A program made the translations under genes and the position numbers. From positions 3,237,501-3,301,500 of the forward strand of contig NZ_AZUN01000001.1 in assembly GCF_000527095.1 (NCBI RefSeq): a stretch of 64,000 nucleotides of DNA. The letters run 5' to 3'. The notes below the pieces were generated by a model. That model had not been told where the DNA came from, did no database searches, and saw only the letters and a program-made list of their open reading frames with translations. Origin of the DNA: Methylomicrobium lacus LW14. Lineage in GTDB: Bacteria; Pseudomonadota; Gammaproteobacteria; Methylococcales; Methylomonadaceae. This document shows, piece by piece, positions 16,638 to 27,939 of this stretch. How positions within the stretch are numbered: position 1 is the stretch's first letter; the number at the start of each line of letters is the position of its first letter.

Positions 16638-17486
16638 TTAGAGTTTAACAAAGAGTTCGGCTTCTTTGAGCATGAACCTGAGATCGCCGAGATCCTCGAT
16701 CAGTGCTTCCAGCGGCATGCCGAAGCGGTCCGCGATCGCTTCCGGAAACGCCTCGACGACCGGATTGCCGGCGTCGCCGAAATGCAAGTGCTTGCTGATC
16801 TGATTCGCCGCGAACAGGCATTCGCCGAAGGCATTGACCGGCCGGCCGTGATGATGCCGAATCGCTTCGATCAGTAACTCGGAAAGGCCCCATTTCTCGG
16901 CCAGCAGCGTGCCGGCCTCGGCATGATTGATGCCGATGAATTCGAGTTCGGTCAGATGCAGCGAAACATTATCCTCCCGGCTCTTGGCCAATGCCAGCCT
17001 GAAACGCTCGGGCATGAATTCCGCGAACACGACCTTGCCGAAATCATGCAGCAAACCGGCCACGAAACTATCGCTGCATTCCTGCTGACTGAGTCCTGCC
17101 CGTTCCGCGAGTTTGCGGCTGATCGCGGCGGTCGTCAACGCATGCAGCAAAAACGCCGTGGCGCTGAAATTGGCCTGGTTCGAGTTTTTCAGCATGCCCA
17201 TCGCGGCGACGCTCATCGCGAGGTTTTTGACCGTATTCAAGCCGATATGCACGACCGCGCGCTGTACCGAGTTGATCTTCTGCGAGAGTCCGTAAAACGC
17301 GGAATTGATCACCTTTAAAATTTTGACCGTCAACACCGGGTCGCATTCGATCACCTGCACGATTTCCTTCGCGGAAACATCGATATTGGAAGTCAATTGC
17401 ACGACGCGCTGCACGCTTTTCGGGAAAGCCGGCATCTTTTCGACCAAAGCAACGAGTTCGGCGTGTTCTGAGGAAAGCATGAGCAT
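16638..17486 (-). CDS. HDOD-domain signalling protein
   Basis: 282 aa. A single HDOD domain spans about residues 15-215: MPAFPKSVQRVVQLTSN, IEVDPVLTVKILK-like (IECDPVLTVKILKVINSAFYG), AVVHIGLNTVKNLAMS, FVAGLLHDFGKVVF, GINHAEAGTLLAEKWGLSE and AIRHHHGRP. The HD dyad residues are kept in LLHDFGK. HDOD proteins act in stress and second-messenger signalling without proven phosphodiesterase activity. Start could also be the ATG 6 nt later. A terminator-ended structured RNA lies just upstream on the same strand (17545-17650) and may control this gene. Confidence 0.87.
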   Translation of the reverse strand: MLMLSSEHAELVALVEKMPAFPKSVQRVVQLTSNIDVSAKEIVQVIECDPVLTVKILKVINSAFYGLSQKINSVQRAVVHIGLNTVKNLAMSVAAMGMLKNSNQANFSATAFLLHALTTAAISRKLAERAGLSQQECSDSFVAGLLHDFGKVVFAEFMPERFRLALAKSREDNVSLHLTELEFIGINHAEAGTLLAEKWGLSELLIEAIRHHHGRPVNAFGECLFAANQISKHLHFGDAGNPVVEAFPEAIADRFGMPLEALIEDLGDLRFMLKEAELFVKL

Positions 17487-17544
17487 GACGAGGGTAAGGT
17501 AAAGTTGCTATGAGCATAGCAAAGAAACCCAATAAAAGGCCGGA

Positions 17545-17588
17545 TAGAAAAAGAAAACCCCAAAATACCGGAGCGATATTTTGGGGTT
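17545..17588 (-). terminator. Intrinsic terminator upstream of the HDOD gene
   Basis: A perfect 12-bp stem (17577-17588 with 17556-17567) with a 9-nt loop is followed on the minus strand by TTTTCTTTTT. It has textbook rho-independent form and lies in the 5' region of the HDOD gene rather than behind any protein gene on this strand. Confidence 0.8.
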
Positions 17589-17650
17589 TAAAGAAAATCA
17601 GCCCAATGCTGGGGGAGAGCCAGGCTGATTCGACGCCGTAGCAGGCGTGC
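17545..17650 (-). ncRNA. Candidate structured small RNA or terminator-controlled leader
   Basis: On the minus strand, reading 17650 to 17545, three hairpins follow each other: 5-bp ACGCC/GGCGT (17648-17633), 8-bp AATCAGCC/GGCTGATT with an inner CTGG/CCAG (17630-17596), and a 12-bp terminator stem (17588-17556) followed by TTTTCTTTTT. A sigma70-like promoter sits immediately upstream. The RNA would be about 105 nt and ends 59 nt before the HDOD start, so it is either a free-standing sRNA or an attenuating leader for HDOD. No known RNA family is recognised. Confidence 0.55.
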
Positions 17651-17656
17651 AAAGAT

Positions 17657-17684
17657 AAGATACGACATGATATAAAAAGTTCAA
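17657..17684 (-). promoter_or_regulatory. Predicted sigma70 promoter of the small RNA
   Basis: TTGAAC at 17684-17679 and TATCTT at 17662-17657 on the minus strand are separated by 16 nt. Transcription would begin near 17650, just before the first hairpin of the candidate RNA. An alternative -10 (TATCAT, 17672-17667) is too close to that -35. Confidence 0.45.
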
Positions 17685-17790
17685 CAAGGGTTAATGAATT
17701 ATTTAGCGCTGCTCGGGTCACTCTATCGTCGGTCAGGAAAGTCGGCCGCACCATCTGGTAAATCAATTCACTGATCCTCGGGAGGTTCCC

Positions 17791-17997
17791 ATGAACGAAG
17801 ACACCTTGAATATGGAAATCAGAAAATACCTGAAGAAAGTCGGCGTGACCTCGCAGCGCGAAATCGAACATGCGGTGCTGAAAGCGGTTGAAAACGGGCA
17901 GCTGGCCGGGAAGAGTTCGATTCGGGTCAAGATGACGCTGGAAGCGCCCGAACTCGGCGTCAGCCACTGTATCGAGGAGACGATCGCCCTCGAATAA
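17791..17997 (+). CDS. Small DUF6494-type protein
   Basis: 68 aa: MNEDTLNMEIRKYLKKVGVTSQ, then REIEHAVLKAVENGQLAG and a strand-rich C-terminus SSIRVKMTLEAPELG, ending in ETIALE. This is the conserved DUF6494 pattern, found widely in proteobacteria, with no known function. Start supported by GGAGG 6 nt upstream of the ATG. Soluble and acidic. Convergent with acnA, whose stop is 9 nt away. Confidence 0.8.
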   Translation: MNEDTLNMEIRKYLKKVGVTSQREIEHAVLKAVENGQLAGKSSIRVKMTLEAPELGVSHCIEETIALE

Positions 17998-18006
17998 ATG
18001 CGCAAT

Positions 18007-20715
<2,709 letters not shown>

Positions 20716-20756
20716 CGCGGGAACCTCCTCAGATTATCGGGTTAAAAGTGCAGGAC

Positions 20757-21497
20757 TTAGCGCTCCGTCAATAGGCTTTCAAAACGGGGCAGCCAGTCAG
20801 TATAAGGCGCCACATAGTTATAGCCGCAGACGGTCAGAAGCGGTCTCTTTGCCAGGACTTCGAGAATAAAGGAAGCCTGCTTGCGGGTTTCGCGCTCGGA
20901 GCCATAGGGATTGAAAATCATGCCGGCGGGAGTCAAAAAGACGTAATCACAGATGAACAACGCATCGCGGTAGATATAAAACGTAAAGCCCTGCGTATGG
21001 CCGCCGCAGTGATGGGCCTCTATACCGAAAGCGCTAAAGCTTTCCGTAAAGCGGTGATCGACAGTGAATAGTTTTGCCAAGGGCTGGCTCGCATCGCTTT
21101 CATGCAGCCAGACTTCCGATTGCCAGAGCTTTCGGTATTGATTCGAGGCGCCCATGAAATGATGATGCGTGAACAAGATCGCCCGAACCGACGCCAGGTC
21201 GCGATTGAATGCGGAAGGCGCATCGATCCATACACCGCCTTGCGCTGTTTCGATCCGGTAGGCGGCGTGCTCGTAACCGAGTTTCGGCACCGAAAGCAGC
21301 TGGGTCACAGTGTCGTTGACCGGAAACTCAGTCACCCGAAATTGGTGTTCGGCCGCCTCCCAAGGTAAAAAGCAATCGCGTCGGGCGCCGCAGAAAGGGC
21401 AAACATCGGGCATTTCGCCGATCATGTTGTAGCCGCATTCCAGACACACCCATTGTGGGGACATTTCTAAAAGTGTATTGGCTTCCGATATTGTCAT
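20757..21497 (-). CDS. Rubredoxin-like plus MBL-fold protein with altered metal motif
   Basis: 246 aa. The N-terminus has two CxxC knuckles (C18-L-E-C21, C33-P-F-C36) as in rubredoxin or rubrerythrin C-terminal domains. From residue 50 an MBL fold follows. Its first metal motif reads THHHFMGAS instead of HxHxDH: the first two His are kept (111, 113) but the Asp is Met115 and the last His is Gly116. Later GGHTQGF and FICDYVF supply further possible ligands. So metal binding may be mononuclear or lost. Flavodiiron-like proteins can also have degenerate MBL sites. Function unknown. The gene stands between acnA and EamA, all on the minus strand. Confidence 0.75.
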   Translation of the reverse strand: MTISEANTLLEMSPQWVCLECGYNMIGEMPDVCPFCGARRDCFLPWEAAEHQFRVTEFPVNDTVTQLLSVPKLGYEHAAYRIETAQGGVWIDAPSAFNRDLASVRAILFTHHHFMGASNQYRKLWQSEVWLHESDASQPLAKLFTVDHRFTESFSAFGIEAHHCGGHTQGFTFYIYRDALFICDYVFLTPAGMIFNPYGSERETRKQASFILEVLAKRPLLTVCGYNYVAPYTDWLPRFESLLTER

Positions 21498-21603
21498 GTT
21501 CAGTCTCTCCCGCTTCGCTTAAAAGGGAGCGCAGGCTATGTAACTTATTCTGAGACCTCAAGAAAGCCAATAAGTTGGCAAAAAATTGTCGTGGCATGAC
21601 GAA

Positions 21604-22506
21604 TCAGGCCTTGCTTTTGCCCAGCACATAAACGCCGCTCAACACCAGCGCCGTGCCGCCGAACTGCATTGCGGAAACGGGCTCATCCAGCAAGAAATAC
21701 GCGAAGATCAACGTCGCGATCGGGCCGGTCGTGCTGATGATGGACGCGAAATCCGCGCCGATCCGGCGGATGCCCGCATTCATCGAAAACGCCGGCAGCA
21801 CGGTCGAAAAGACCGAGATCAACAGGGTCAGTCCATACACGTCGGCGGGAAAGCCGGTCAGCGCGCTGCCGCGCTGCACCCCGAAATGAATCAAGGTCGC
21901 GATGCCGGCCGCGGTCATCGTATAGGCGGTAAAGCGGATCGTGCCGATCTTGTGCACCATCACGCCGCTGCCCATCGTAAAGCCCGCGAACACGAGCGCG
22001 CTGCCGAGGACCAGCGCCGAACCCAGCCAGAGATTCGGCGAGGAGGCGGCGGAGAGATGGTCGAGAAAGACCAGGATCAGGCCGCCGTAACTGAGCAATA
22101 GCGCGATCAATACGGGCGCGGTAATAGGGCGACGGAACAGGACCGCCGAAAACAGCACGACGAAGGTCGGATACAGGAACAGGATCACCCGCTCCAGGCC
22201 TGCCGCGATGTATTGCAGGCTCGCGAAATCCAGGAAACTGGCGAGGTAATAGCCGTCAAGACCCAGCAACGTCACGAACAGCCATTCCTGTTTCGACAAG
22301 GCCGGCGGGTGCGCTTTGAGGTTATGGAAAAGCGCCGCGGCGATGAAAATCGGCAAGGCGAACAGCATCCTGAGCGCGAGCAGCGTGATCGCATCGATGC
22401 CGGGGCTGGCCGCATAGGCCATCTTGATCAGGATCGATTTGATCGAGAACCCCAAAGCGCCAAGCAGCACCAGGGCGAGGCCGATCGCATAATTCCGCCT
22501 GTCCAT
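21604..22506 (-). CDS. EamA/DMT-family membrane transporter
   Basis: About 300 aa with ten hydrophobic helices arranged as two EamA repeats. First-repeat features: ALVLLGALGFSIKSILIKMAY, LLALRMLFALPIFI and GLDGYYLASFLDFASLQYIAAGLERVILFLYPTFVVL. Second repeat: GSALVFAGFTMGSGVMV and ASIISTTGPIATLIFAYFLLDE. Inner membrane; family members export metabolites or amino acids. ATG 22504-22506 is used; GTG one codon upstream is an alternative. Same strand as the phosphotransferase gene, which ends 29 nt upstream. Confidence 0.85.
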   Translation of the reverse strand: MDRRNYAIGLALVLLGALGFSIKSILIKMAYAASPGIDAITLLALRMLFALPIFIAAALFHNLKAHPPALSKQEWLFVTLLGLDGYYLASFLDFASLQYIAAGLERVILFLYPTFVVLFSAVLFRRPITAPVLIALLLSYGGLILVFLDHLSAASSPNLWLGSALVLGSALVFAGFTMGSGVMVHKIGTIRFTAYTMTAAGIATLIHFGVQRGSALTGFPADVYGLTLLISVFSTVLPAFSMNAGIRRIGADFASIISTTGPIATLIFAYFLLDEPVSAMQFGGTALVLSGVYVLGKSKA

Positions 22507-22538
22507 CACTCAGGATTCGGCGGAATCCGGCAACACGG

Positions 22539-23612
22539 TCAACGGGTCGCCGAGGCGAACCATGCCGTTTTGCCGCGCAAGGATTCGATCAATTGTTTAA
22601 TGGCCCCTTCCTGACCCATGATGCTTTTACACAAACGGAATTGCCCGAGGGCGCGTTCGAGATTCTGCCCCTGTCCTTCGACCTTGAAGTAGCGGTCGCC
22701 TTCGAGATGGTCGGTATAGAAGCGCAGGCCCAGTTCGAACGGAATCAGCCGAATCGCGGCATATAGAGAGTCATAATCGGGACCGGTAAAGAAATGGCCG
22801 GCTTGATCCAGATAACTGGCCAGTATCGCCTCGCCGATGTCCGGATCGAAGGTGTCGTTTTCGGGGCGGTGACAGCAGGAGCGCAGGCAGTCGCCGACGT
22901 CGTAATGCAGAAGGCCCGGCTTGACCGTATCGAGGTCGATCAGGCCGACCGCTTTTTGCCGGTTGTGGTCGAATAAAAAGTTGTTCAGTTTCGGGTCGCC
23001 GTGGATGATTCTGAGCGGCAAGAGGCCTTGCCGCTTCGCCGCTTCGAGGTCGCCCGCGAAGGTTTGATGCTGCTCGATAAAGGCCGCGCAATCCTTGTCG
23101 ATCAGCTTGGGATTGACGGCAACCAGAGCTTCACGATAGCGCGCCAGATACATCGGGGTAATATGAAAACCGGGCAGCGTATCCTTCAGCCTTACAGGAT
23201 CGAGATCGCTAAGCAGGCGGTGAAAATGCCCGAGCGCAAAGCCGGTCTGGCGGGCTTCGTGCAGATTGCCGAGCACTTCGAGGCTGACCGTATCGGCAAT
23301 ATAACGGGTTGCGCGCCAGATGCGGCCTTGATCATCGCGCACCGAGTTGAAGCCGGCTTCGGACTGGATCAGCCGAGGGATTTGCAGTTCGACCGCTTCG
23401 GGTGCCTTGCTGTCGATATGGCGGCCGATCTCGGCCAGGTTCGCGAGAATCGCTTTCGGCTCCGGAAATACATGCGCATTGATGCATTGCAAGACGAACG
23501 GCTCGGCGGCGGTCGTGACCAGATAAGTCGCGTTGATCAGGCCGTTGCCCAGCGGCAACACAGCCGTACTCGACCCGGAGAATTGCCGGGCTATCGCTAT
23601 AAGTTCAGTCAT
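22539..23612 (-). CDS. Phosphotransferase (APH/choline kinase-like family)
   Basis: 357 aa. Kinase-like fold: PLGNGLINATYLV (P-loop-like), FVLQCINAHVFPEP, then the Brenner motif IIHGDPKLNNFLF and metal-binding LIDLDTVKPG, followed by DVGDCLRS. These are the catalytic loop (H-G-D-x-x-x-x-N) and the D-x-D/E motif of aminoglycoside/choline phosphotransferases. In many bacteria this subfamily is found with nucleotidyltransferases of cell-wall recycling, or acts on small-molecule alcohols. Substrate not predictable. Cytoplasmic. Confidence 0.82.
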   Translation of the reverse strand: MTELIAIARQFSGSSTAVLPLGNGLINATYLVTTAAEPFVLQCINAHVFPEPKAILANLAEIGRHIDSKAPEAVELQIPRLIQSEAGFNSVRDDQGRIWRATRYIADTVSLEVLGNLHEARQTGFALGHFHRLLSDLDPVRLKDTLPGFHITPMYLARYREALVAVNPKLIDKDCAAFIEQHQTFAGDLEAAKRQGLLPLRIIHGDPKLNNFLFDHNRQKAVGLIDLDTVKPGLLHYDVGDCLRSCCHRPENDTFDPDIGEAILASYLDQAGHFFTGPDYDSLYAAIRLIPFELGLRFYTDHLEGDRYFKVEGQGQNLERALGQFRLCKSIMGQEGAIKQLIESLRGKTAWFASATR

Positions 23613-23631
23613 CGCGCGTGCGGTCGTCGTC

Positions 23632-23970
23632 TCAACAGCCCTGTTGGCTCGCGCATTTGATGCACAAGTTCGAATAAGGCAGCGCTTTTAGCCGCGCCTT
23701 TGCGATCGGTTCGCCGCAGCTCTGGCAGACGCCGTAATGGCCGGAATCGATCCGTGCGATCGCGTCCTTGATCTGCGCGATTTCGGTTCTGGCGCGATTG
23801 CCCAGAAAATCCAGCACTTCATCGTTTTCGGCCTGCACGGCCTGTTCCGCGAAGTCCTTTTCGGGGGGCTCTTCGGTATGCTTCACATCGTCGGTGATCT
23901 TGCTCAAGCGGTCGTTCAGCTCTTCCAGCATGCCGATCAAATTGCCGCGTATTTCTTCATAATCGTTCAC
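23632..23970 (-). CDS. DksA/TraR-type C4 zinc-finger protein
   Basis: About 112 aa. A coiled-coil N-terminus (LIGMLEELNDRLSKI) is followed by the C4 finger C-Q-S-C-G-E-PIAKARL and NLCIKC near the C-terminus. The GTG at 23968-23970 is preferred as start because GGAGG lies about 7 nt upstream; that GGAGG itself sits inside an in-frame ATG codon run beginning at 23985, which is the alternative start. Family members bind the RNA polymerase secondary channel and work with ppGpp; the acidic coiled-coil tip typical of DksA is not clearly present, so it may be a DksA-like paralogue. Confidence 0.8.
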   Translation of the reverse strand: MNDYEEIRGNLIGMLEELNDRLSKITDDVKHTEEPPEKDFAEQAVQAENDEVLDFLGNRARTEIAQIKDAIARIDSGHYGVCQSCGEPIAKARLKALPYSNLCIKCASQQGC

Positions 23971-24115
23971 GGTTTTTTCCTCCATGTCAGTCTATTGTTG
24001 GCTTGCGCGCTGTCCCTGGCCCATAGGGATGCTGCGTGACATCCTGCTATACTTCAAGAGTCCTGCCGGGCTCGTCGCAAGCCGGCGCTTTTCATCTAGC
24101 ATCGTATCACCACTC

Positions 24116-25018
24116 ATGCAAAATGCAATCAACGCGTTACTGGATTCGGCCAATCAAATCCTGCTCGGCAAACAGCGGCAGGTCCGGCTGGCGGTTTGTT
24201 GCCTGCTGGCGCGCGGACATCTGTTGATCGAGGATATTCCGGGCGTCGGCAAGACCACGCTGGCGCACACGCTCGCGAAACTGTTCGGCCTCGATTACCA
24301 GCGCATCCAGTTTACCAGCGATATATTGCCGGCCGATATGATCGGCGCCTCGGTGTTCGATGCGAAGAACCAGCAATTTACCTTTCATCCGGGGCCGATT
24401 TTCAATCAGATGGTGCTGGCCGACGAAATCAACCGCTCGACGCCGAAGGCGCAGAGCGCATTGCTCGAAGCGATGGAGGAGCATCAGGTCACCGTGGACG
24501 GCAAGACCTATCCGTTGCCGGAGCCTTTTTTTGTGATCGCGACGCAAAACCCGTCGCATCAGATCGGCACGTTTCCGCTGCCCGAGTCGCAACTGGACCG
24601 CTTTCTGATGCGGATCGAGCTTGGTTATCCTGATTCCGCCTCCGAGCGCCAGCTGTTGGCAGGCCAAAGCCGGCACCGTTTGATCGACACCCTGACCGTC
24701 AAGCTGCCGCCGGAACAACTCCAACGCATTCAAAAAGAAGTGCTACAGGTGCATGCCTCGAATGCGCTGCTCGACTATTGCCAGGCGATCATCCGCTTTA
24801 CCCGCGAATCGGCCGCCTATCCCACCGGGCTTTCTCCGCGCGCAGGACTTGCGCTGTTGACCGCGGCCAAGGCCTGGGCCTACATGGACGGCCGCGACGC
24901 GGTGATTCCGGAAGACATGCAGGCGGTGCTGGCGTCGGTCGCAGGGCACCGGATTCGCTCGGGCAGCGTCGAGGCCGACGCGGTGGTCGCGCCGATACTC
25001 AGCCGGGTCGCCGTTTGA
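24116..25018 (+). CDS. MoxR-family AAA+ ATPase
   Basis: 300 aa from ATG 24116. Walker A GVGKTTLA, the LARGHLLIEDIPG lead-in, QFTSDILPADMIGASVF, sensor-type PFFVIATQNP, QLDRFLMRIELGYP and the Walker B region VLADEINRSTPKAQSALLEAMEE. MoxR ATPases act as chaperone-like activators for metalloenzymes or membrane proteins. The TGA overlaps the next ATG (TGATG), and a DUF58 gene and a TgpA gene follow, a conserved trio. The in-frame extension upstream of 24116 lacks family similarity. Confidence 0.92.
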   Translation: MQNAINALLDSANQILLGKQRQVRLAVCCLLARGHLLIEDIPGVGKTTLAHTLAKLFGLDYQRIQFTSDILPADMIGASVFDAKNQQFTFHPGPIFNQMVLADEINRSTPKAQSALLEAMEEHQVTVDGKTYPLPEPFFVIATQNPSHQIGTFPLPESQLDRFLMRIELGYPDSASERQLLAGQSRHRLIDTLTVKLPPEQLQRIQKEVLQVHASNALLDYCQAIIRFTRESAAYPTGLSPRAGLALLTAAKAWAYMDGRDAVIPEDMQAVLASVAGHRIRSGSVEADAVVAPILSRVAV

Positions 25019-25968
25019 TGAACGCATTGGCCTTGAAGGAGCGCTTTCGGCTCAGCCGCTTCGTGCTCGGCGAAACTGCCGTGCCGGGGCCGGTCACGCT
25101 GAACCATCGCCGCATCTTCATCCTGCCGACTCTGCGCGGCCTCGGCTTCGCGTTGCTGACCGCGCTGCTGTTTTTCATCGGCTTCGTTTATAACAACAAC
25201 CTGGTCTATCTGCTGTCGTTTTTATTGGCCAGCATCTTTTTCATCACGACCGTGCATAGCTTCAGATCGCTGTCCGGGCTGGTGATCCGCGAAGGCATCG
25301 CAAAACCGGTATTTGCGGGCGAAACAGCGGCTTTTCCGCTCCATATCGATAATCCGTCGGCAATGCTCCGCCCGCAAATCAAGGTCGCAGGCCAAGACGA
25401 AACCGTTCTATCCCTTCTGCCTGACAGCCAAAATCCAGCCTTCGTATATCGAAATACCACCCGGCGGGGCTGGTGCGAGGCCGGCACGATCACCCTTTAC
25501 AGCACCTTTCCGCTCGGCCTGTTTCGGGTCTGGTCGCCGCTGCGTTTCGACCTGAGAGTCCTGGTTTACCCGAAACCTGCCGCGGCCGACCTGCCTTTTC
25601 CGCAAGCGCCCCTCGGCATGAGTTCGGAGGGCGCCAGTCAAAAGGGCGGCGATGATTTTTACGGACTGAAAAACTATGAAGCCGGCGACTCGATCAAGCA
25701 TATCCACTGGAAAGCCTATGCGAAAGGGCAAGGCGTATTCAGCAAGCAATACGGCGGCGACAGCAGCGGCGAACTCTGGCTGGATCTGGACGGCACGCCC
25801 GGATATGACGCGGAAGAACGCCTCTGCCAATTATGCCGCTGGGTGCTCGATGCGGAAAAGGCCGGTTTGAACTACGGCCTTTGCCTGCCCGGCGTCCGGC
25901 TGGCGCCTGCAAACGGCGCGCTGCATCGGCAATCCTGTCTCGAGGCCTTGGCGCTGTACACGGCATGA
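25018..25968 (+). CDS. DUF58 membrane protein
   Basis: 316 aa. Two close membrane helices (about residues 40-75, LGFALLTALLFFIGF and LLSFLLASIFFITTV), then a beta-rich segment and the DUF58 core with GDDFYGLKNYEAGDSIKHIHWKAYAKGQG (a vWA-like acidic site region). The middle reads FPLGLFRVWSPL. Encoded between the MoxR ATPase and TgpA with overlaps at both ends (TGATG; ATGA), so synthesis is coupled. The complex is thought to assemble or activate cell-envelope proteins. Inner membrane with a large cytoplasmic domain. Confidence 0.88.
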   Translation: MNALALKERFRLSRFVLGETAVPGPVTLNHRRIFILPTLRGLGFALLTALLFFIGFVYNNNLVYLLSFLLASIFFITTVHSFRSLSGLVIREGIAKPVFAGETAAFPLHIDNPSAMLRPQIKVAGQDETVLSLLPDSQNPAFVYRNTTRRGWCEAGTITLYSTFPLGLFRVWSPLRFDLRVLVYPKPAAADLPFPQAPLGMSSEGASQKGGDDFYGLKNYEAGDSIKHIHWKAYAKGQGVFSKQYGGDSSGELWLDLDGTPGYDAEERLCQLCRWVLDAEKAGLNYGLCLPGVRLAPANGALHRQSCLEALALYTA

Positions 25969-27920
25969 AGACGGCGGTAATCGACAAAAACCTGCTGTTG
26001 TTATTGTTCGGCGCGGTCGGCCTGGCCGTGCTGCCGCACATCCAGCATATCTCGAATCGTTCTTTCGGCTTTTTTACCGCCCTTTGGGTTTGGCGTGTGC
26101 TCGGCATCTGGCGTCCGGCCTGGCTGCCCGGCCGGCTATCCGTGTTTTTGTTGCTGCTTGTCGGCATCGCGCTGCTGTTCGCAGAGCGGCAAGGCATCCT
26201 AGGCCGCGATGCCGGCTCCAGCCTGCTGGTCATCGCGCTGGGCCTGAAACTGATGGAAATGAAGCGGGAACGCGATTTTTATCTGCTCATCTACATGACC
26301 TTCATCGTGGTCGCCACCCAGTTTCTTTATGAGCAAAACATTCTGCTAGGCGTCTATATCGGGGGCGTTTGCTGTTTGCTGTTGGCACTTTTGATCGCGA
26401 TGAACGGCCTCCATAAGAAACTCGGGCAGGCGCTGAAACTGGCCTGCCTGATCGCCTTGCAGGCGGCGCCGCTTGCGGCCGCGATGTTCATTCTGTTTCC
26501 GCGCCTTGAGCCACCGAAATGGATGGCGCTCGGCAGCGAAACCCAAAATAGGACCGGCCTCAGCGAAGTAATGGAGCCCGGCTCGATCACCAATCTGGGA
26601 CTGTCCGATGAACGGGTGTTCCGCGCCCAGTTCGACGGCCCGATACCGCCGCCGCAACAACGTTACTGGCGCGGCCCGGTGATGTCGATGACCAACGGCA
26701 AACTCTGGATGCAGGCGCAGGATTTTGCGCAGTATGGCAGGCACAGTCCGAAGGTTTCGGGAAAGCCCTACGGTTATACTTTGTTGATGGAGCCGCAGAC
26801 CAAAAACTGGGTATTCGCACTCGACATGCCGGTGGGTTTTTCTGCGCCGCTGACCCGAAACGCCAATTTTCAATTGATCACTTCGGCACCCCCCGGGCGG
26901 CGTGCGGCCTATAAGTTGGTCTCCTATCCGGCCTACAATACGGGGCCGCTTGCGGACGGCGAATACCGGGATGCGATGCAATTGCCCGGCAAGCCTTCGG
27001 AGCGCATCAAAGAATTCGTCCGTCAATTGCGCGGTTACGATGCACCGCCGGCGGTTTTTGTCCAGAATCTATTAGCTCATTTCCGTGCCGAAAATTTCCG
27101 TTACACGCTGGAGCCCCCGAAACTCGACGATAACCCGATCGAGTCGTTTCTGTTCGATACGCGCGCCGGTTTTTGTAGCCATTATGCCTCCGCTTTCGTC
27201 TATCTCTTGCGCGCCGCGCATATTCCTGCCCGCGTCGTGACCGGTTTTCAGGGCGGCGAAGTGAACGATCTCGGCCATTTCATTGAGGTCAGGCAAGCCG
27301 ACGCGCACGCCTGGGCCGAAGTCTGGTATGAAAATGAAGGCTGGGTCCGCTACGATCCGACCGCGGCGGTTGCGCCGGAAAGAATCGAATATCCGCTCGA
27401 TGTCGGCCGCTTGAGTCCGGGCGAAGAAATCTACTTCGATATCGACAAGCAAGAGTTCAGAAAAGTGTTTAGCCTGTTCAAGCGGGCCCGATTGATCTGG
27501 GGCACTGTCGATTACCGCTGGCAACGCTGGGTCATCGATTACGACAGCCTGCACCAGTCCAATTTGCTGTCCGGATTCGGCATCAAGGACAGCCGAGCGA
27601 TGGTGTATTGGCTGACCGCGATCGTGAGCGCGATGACGTTATTGCTGAGCGCGTCGATGCTCTATCAAAAACGCCGGAAAACCGATCCGGCGCTGCTGAT
27701 TTATGCGCGCTTCTGCGCCAAACTCGCGCGTAAGGGCTTGGTCAAGGGGGCGGGCGAGGGCGCGAAAGACTTCGCCGAGCGCGCCAAAACCCAACTGCCG
27801 CAACATGCGGTCGAAATCGATCGGATTACCGAGGTGTTCATCAGCCTGCGCTATGGCAGACAGGCGGCGCCCTGCGACATCAGGCAATTAAAACGCTGGG
27901 TCGCGTCGTTCAAGCCGTGA
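25965..27920 (+). CDS. tgpA: Membrane transglutaminase-like protein, TgpA family (DUF3488)
   Basis: 651 aa. Six membrane helices in residues 1-190 (for example LLLLFGAVGLAVLPHI and LGVYIGGVCCLLLALL) are the DUF3488 part. The periplasmic domain carries a transglutaminase core: RAGFCSHYASAFVYLLRAAHIPARVVTGF (Cys), HAWAEVWYENEGWVRYDPTAA (His, Asp), and an LTLEPP-like RYTLEPPKLDDNP. A further helix is near residue 560, and the C-terminus is DUF4129-like. Pseudomonas TgpA is essential and associated with the cell wall. Last gene of the MoxR-DUF58-TgpA operon. Confidence 0.9.
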   Translation: MKTAVIDKNLLLLLFGAVGLAVLPHIQHISNRSFGFFTALWVWRVLGIWRPAWLPGRLSVFLLLLVGIALLFAERQGILGRDAGSSLLVIALGLKLMEMKRERDFYLLIYMTFIVVATQFLYEQNILLGVYIGGVCCLLLALLIAMNGLHKKLGQALKLACLIALQAAPLAAAMFILFPRLEPPKWMALGSETQNRTGLSEVMEPGSITNLGLSDERVFRAQFDGPIPPPQQRYWRGPVMSMTNGKLWMQAQDFAQYGRHSPKVSGKPYGYTLLMEPQTKNWVFALDMPVGFSAPLTRNANFQLITSAPPGRRAAYKLVSYPAYNTGPLADGEYRDAMQLPGKPSERIKEFVRQLRGYDAPPAVFVQNLLAHFRAENFRYTLEPPKLDDNPIESFLFDTRAGFCSHYASAFVYLLRAAHIPARVVTGFQGGEVNDLGHFIEVRQADAHAWAEVWYENEGWVRYDPTAAVAPERIEYPLDVGRLSPGEEIYFDIDKQEFRKVFSLFKRARLIWGTVDYRWQRWVIDYDSLHQSNLLSGFGIKDSRAMVYWLTAIVSAMTLLLSASMLYQKRRKTDPALLIYARFCAKLARKGLVKGAGEGAKDFAERAKTQLPQHAVEIDRITEVFISLRYGRQAAPCDIRQLKRWVASFKP

Positions 27921-27939
27921 AGCAAGCTCGGCATAGGGC

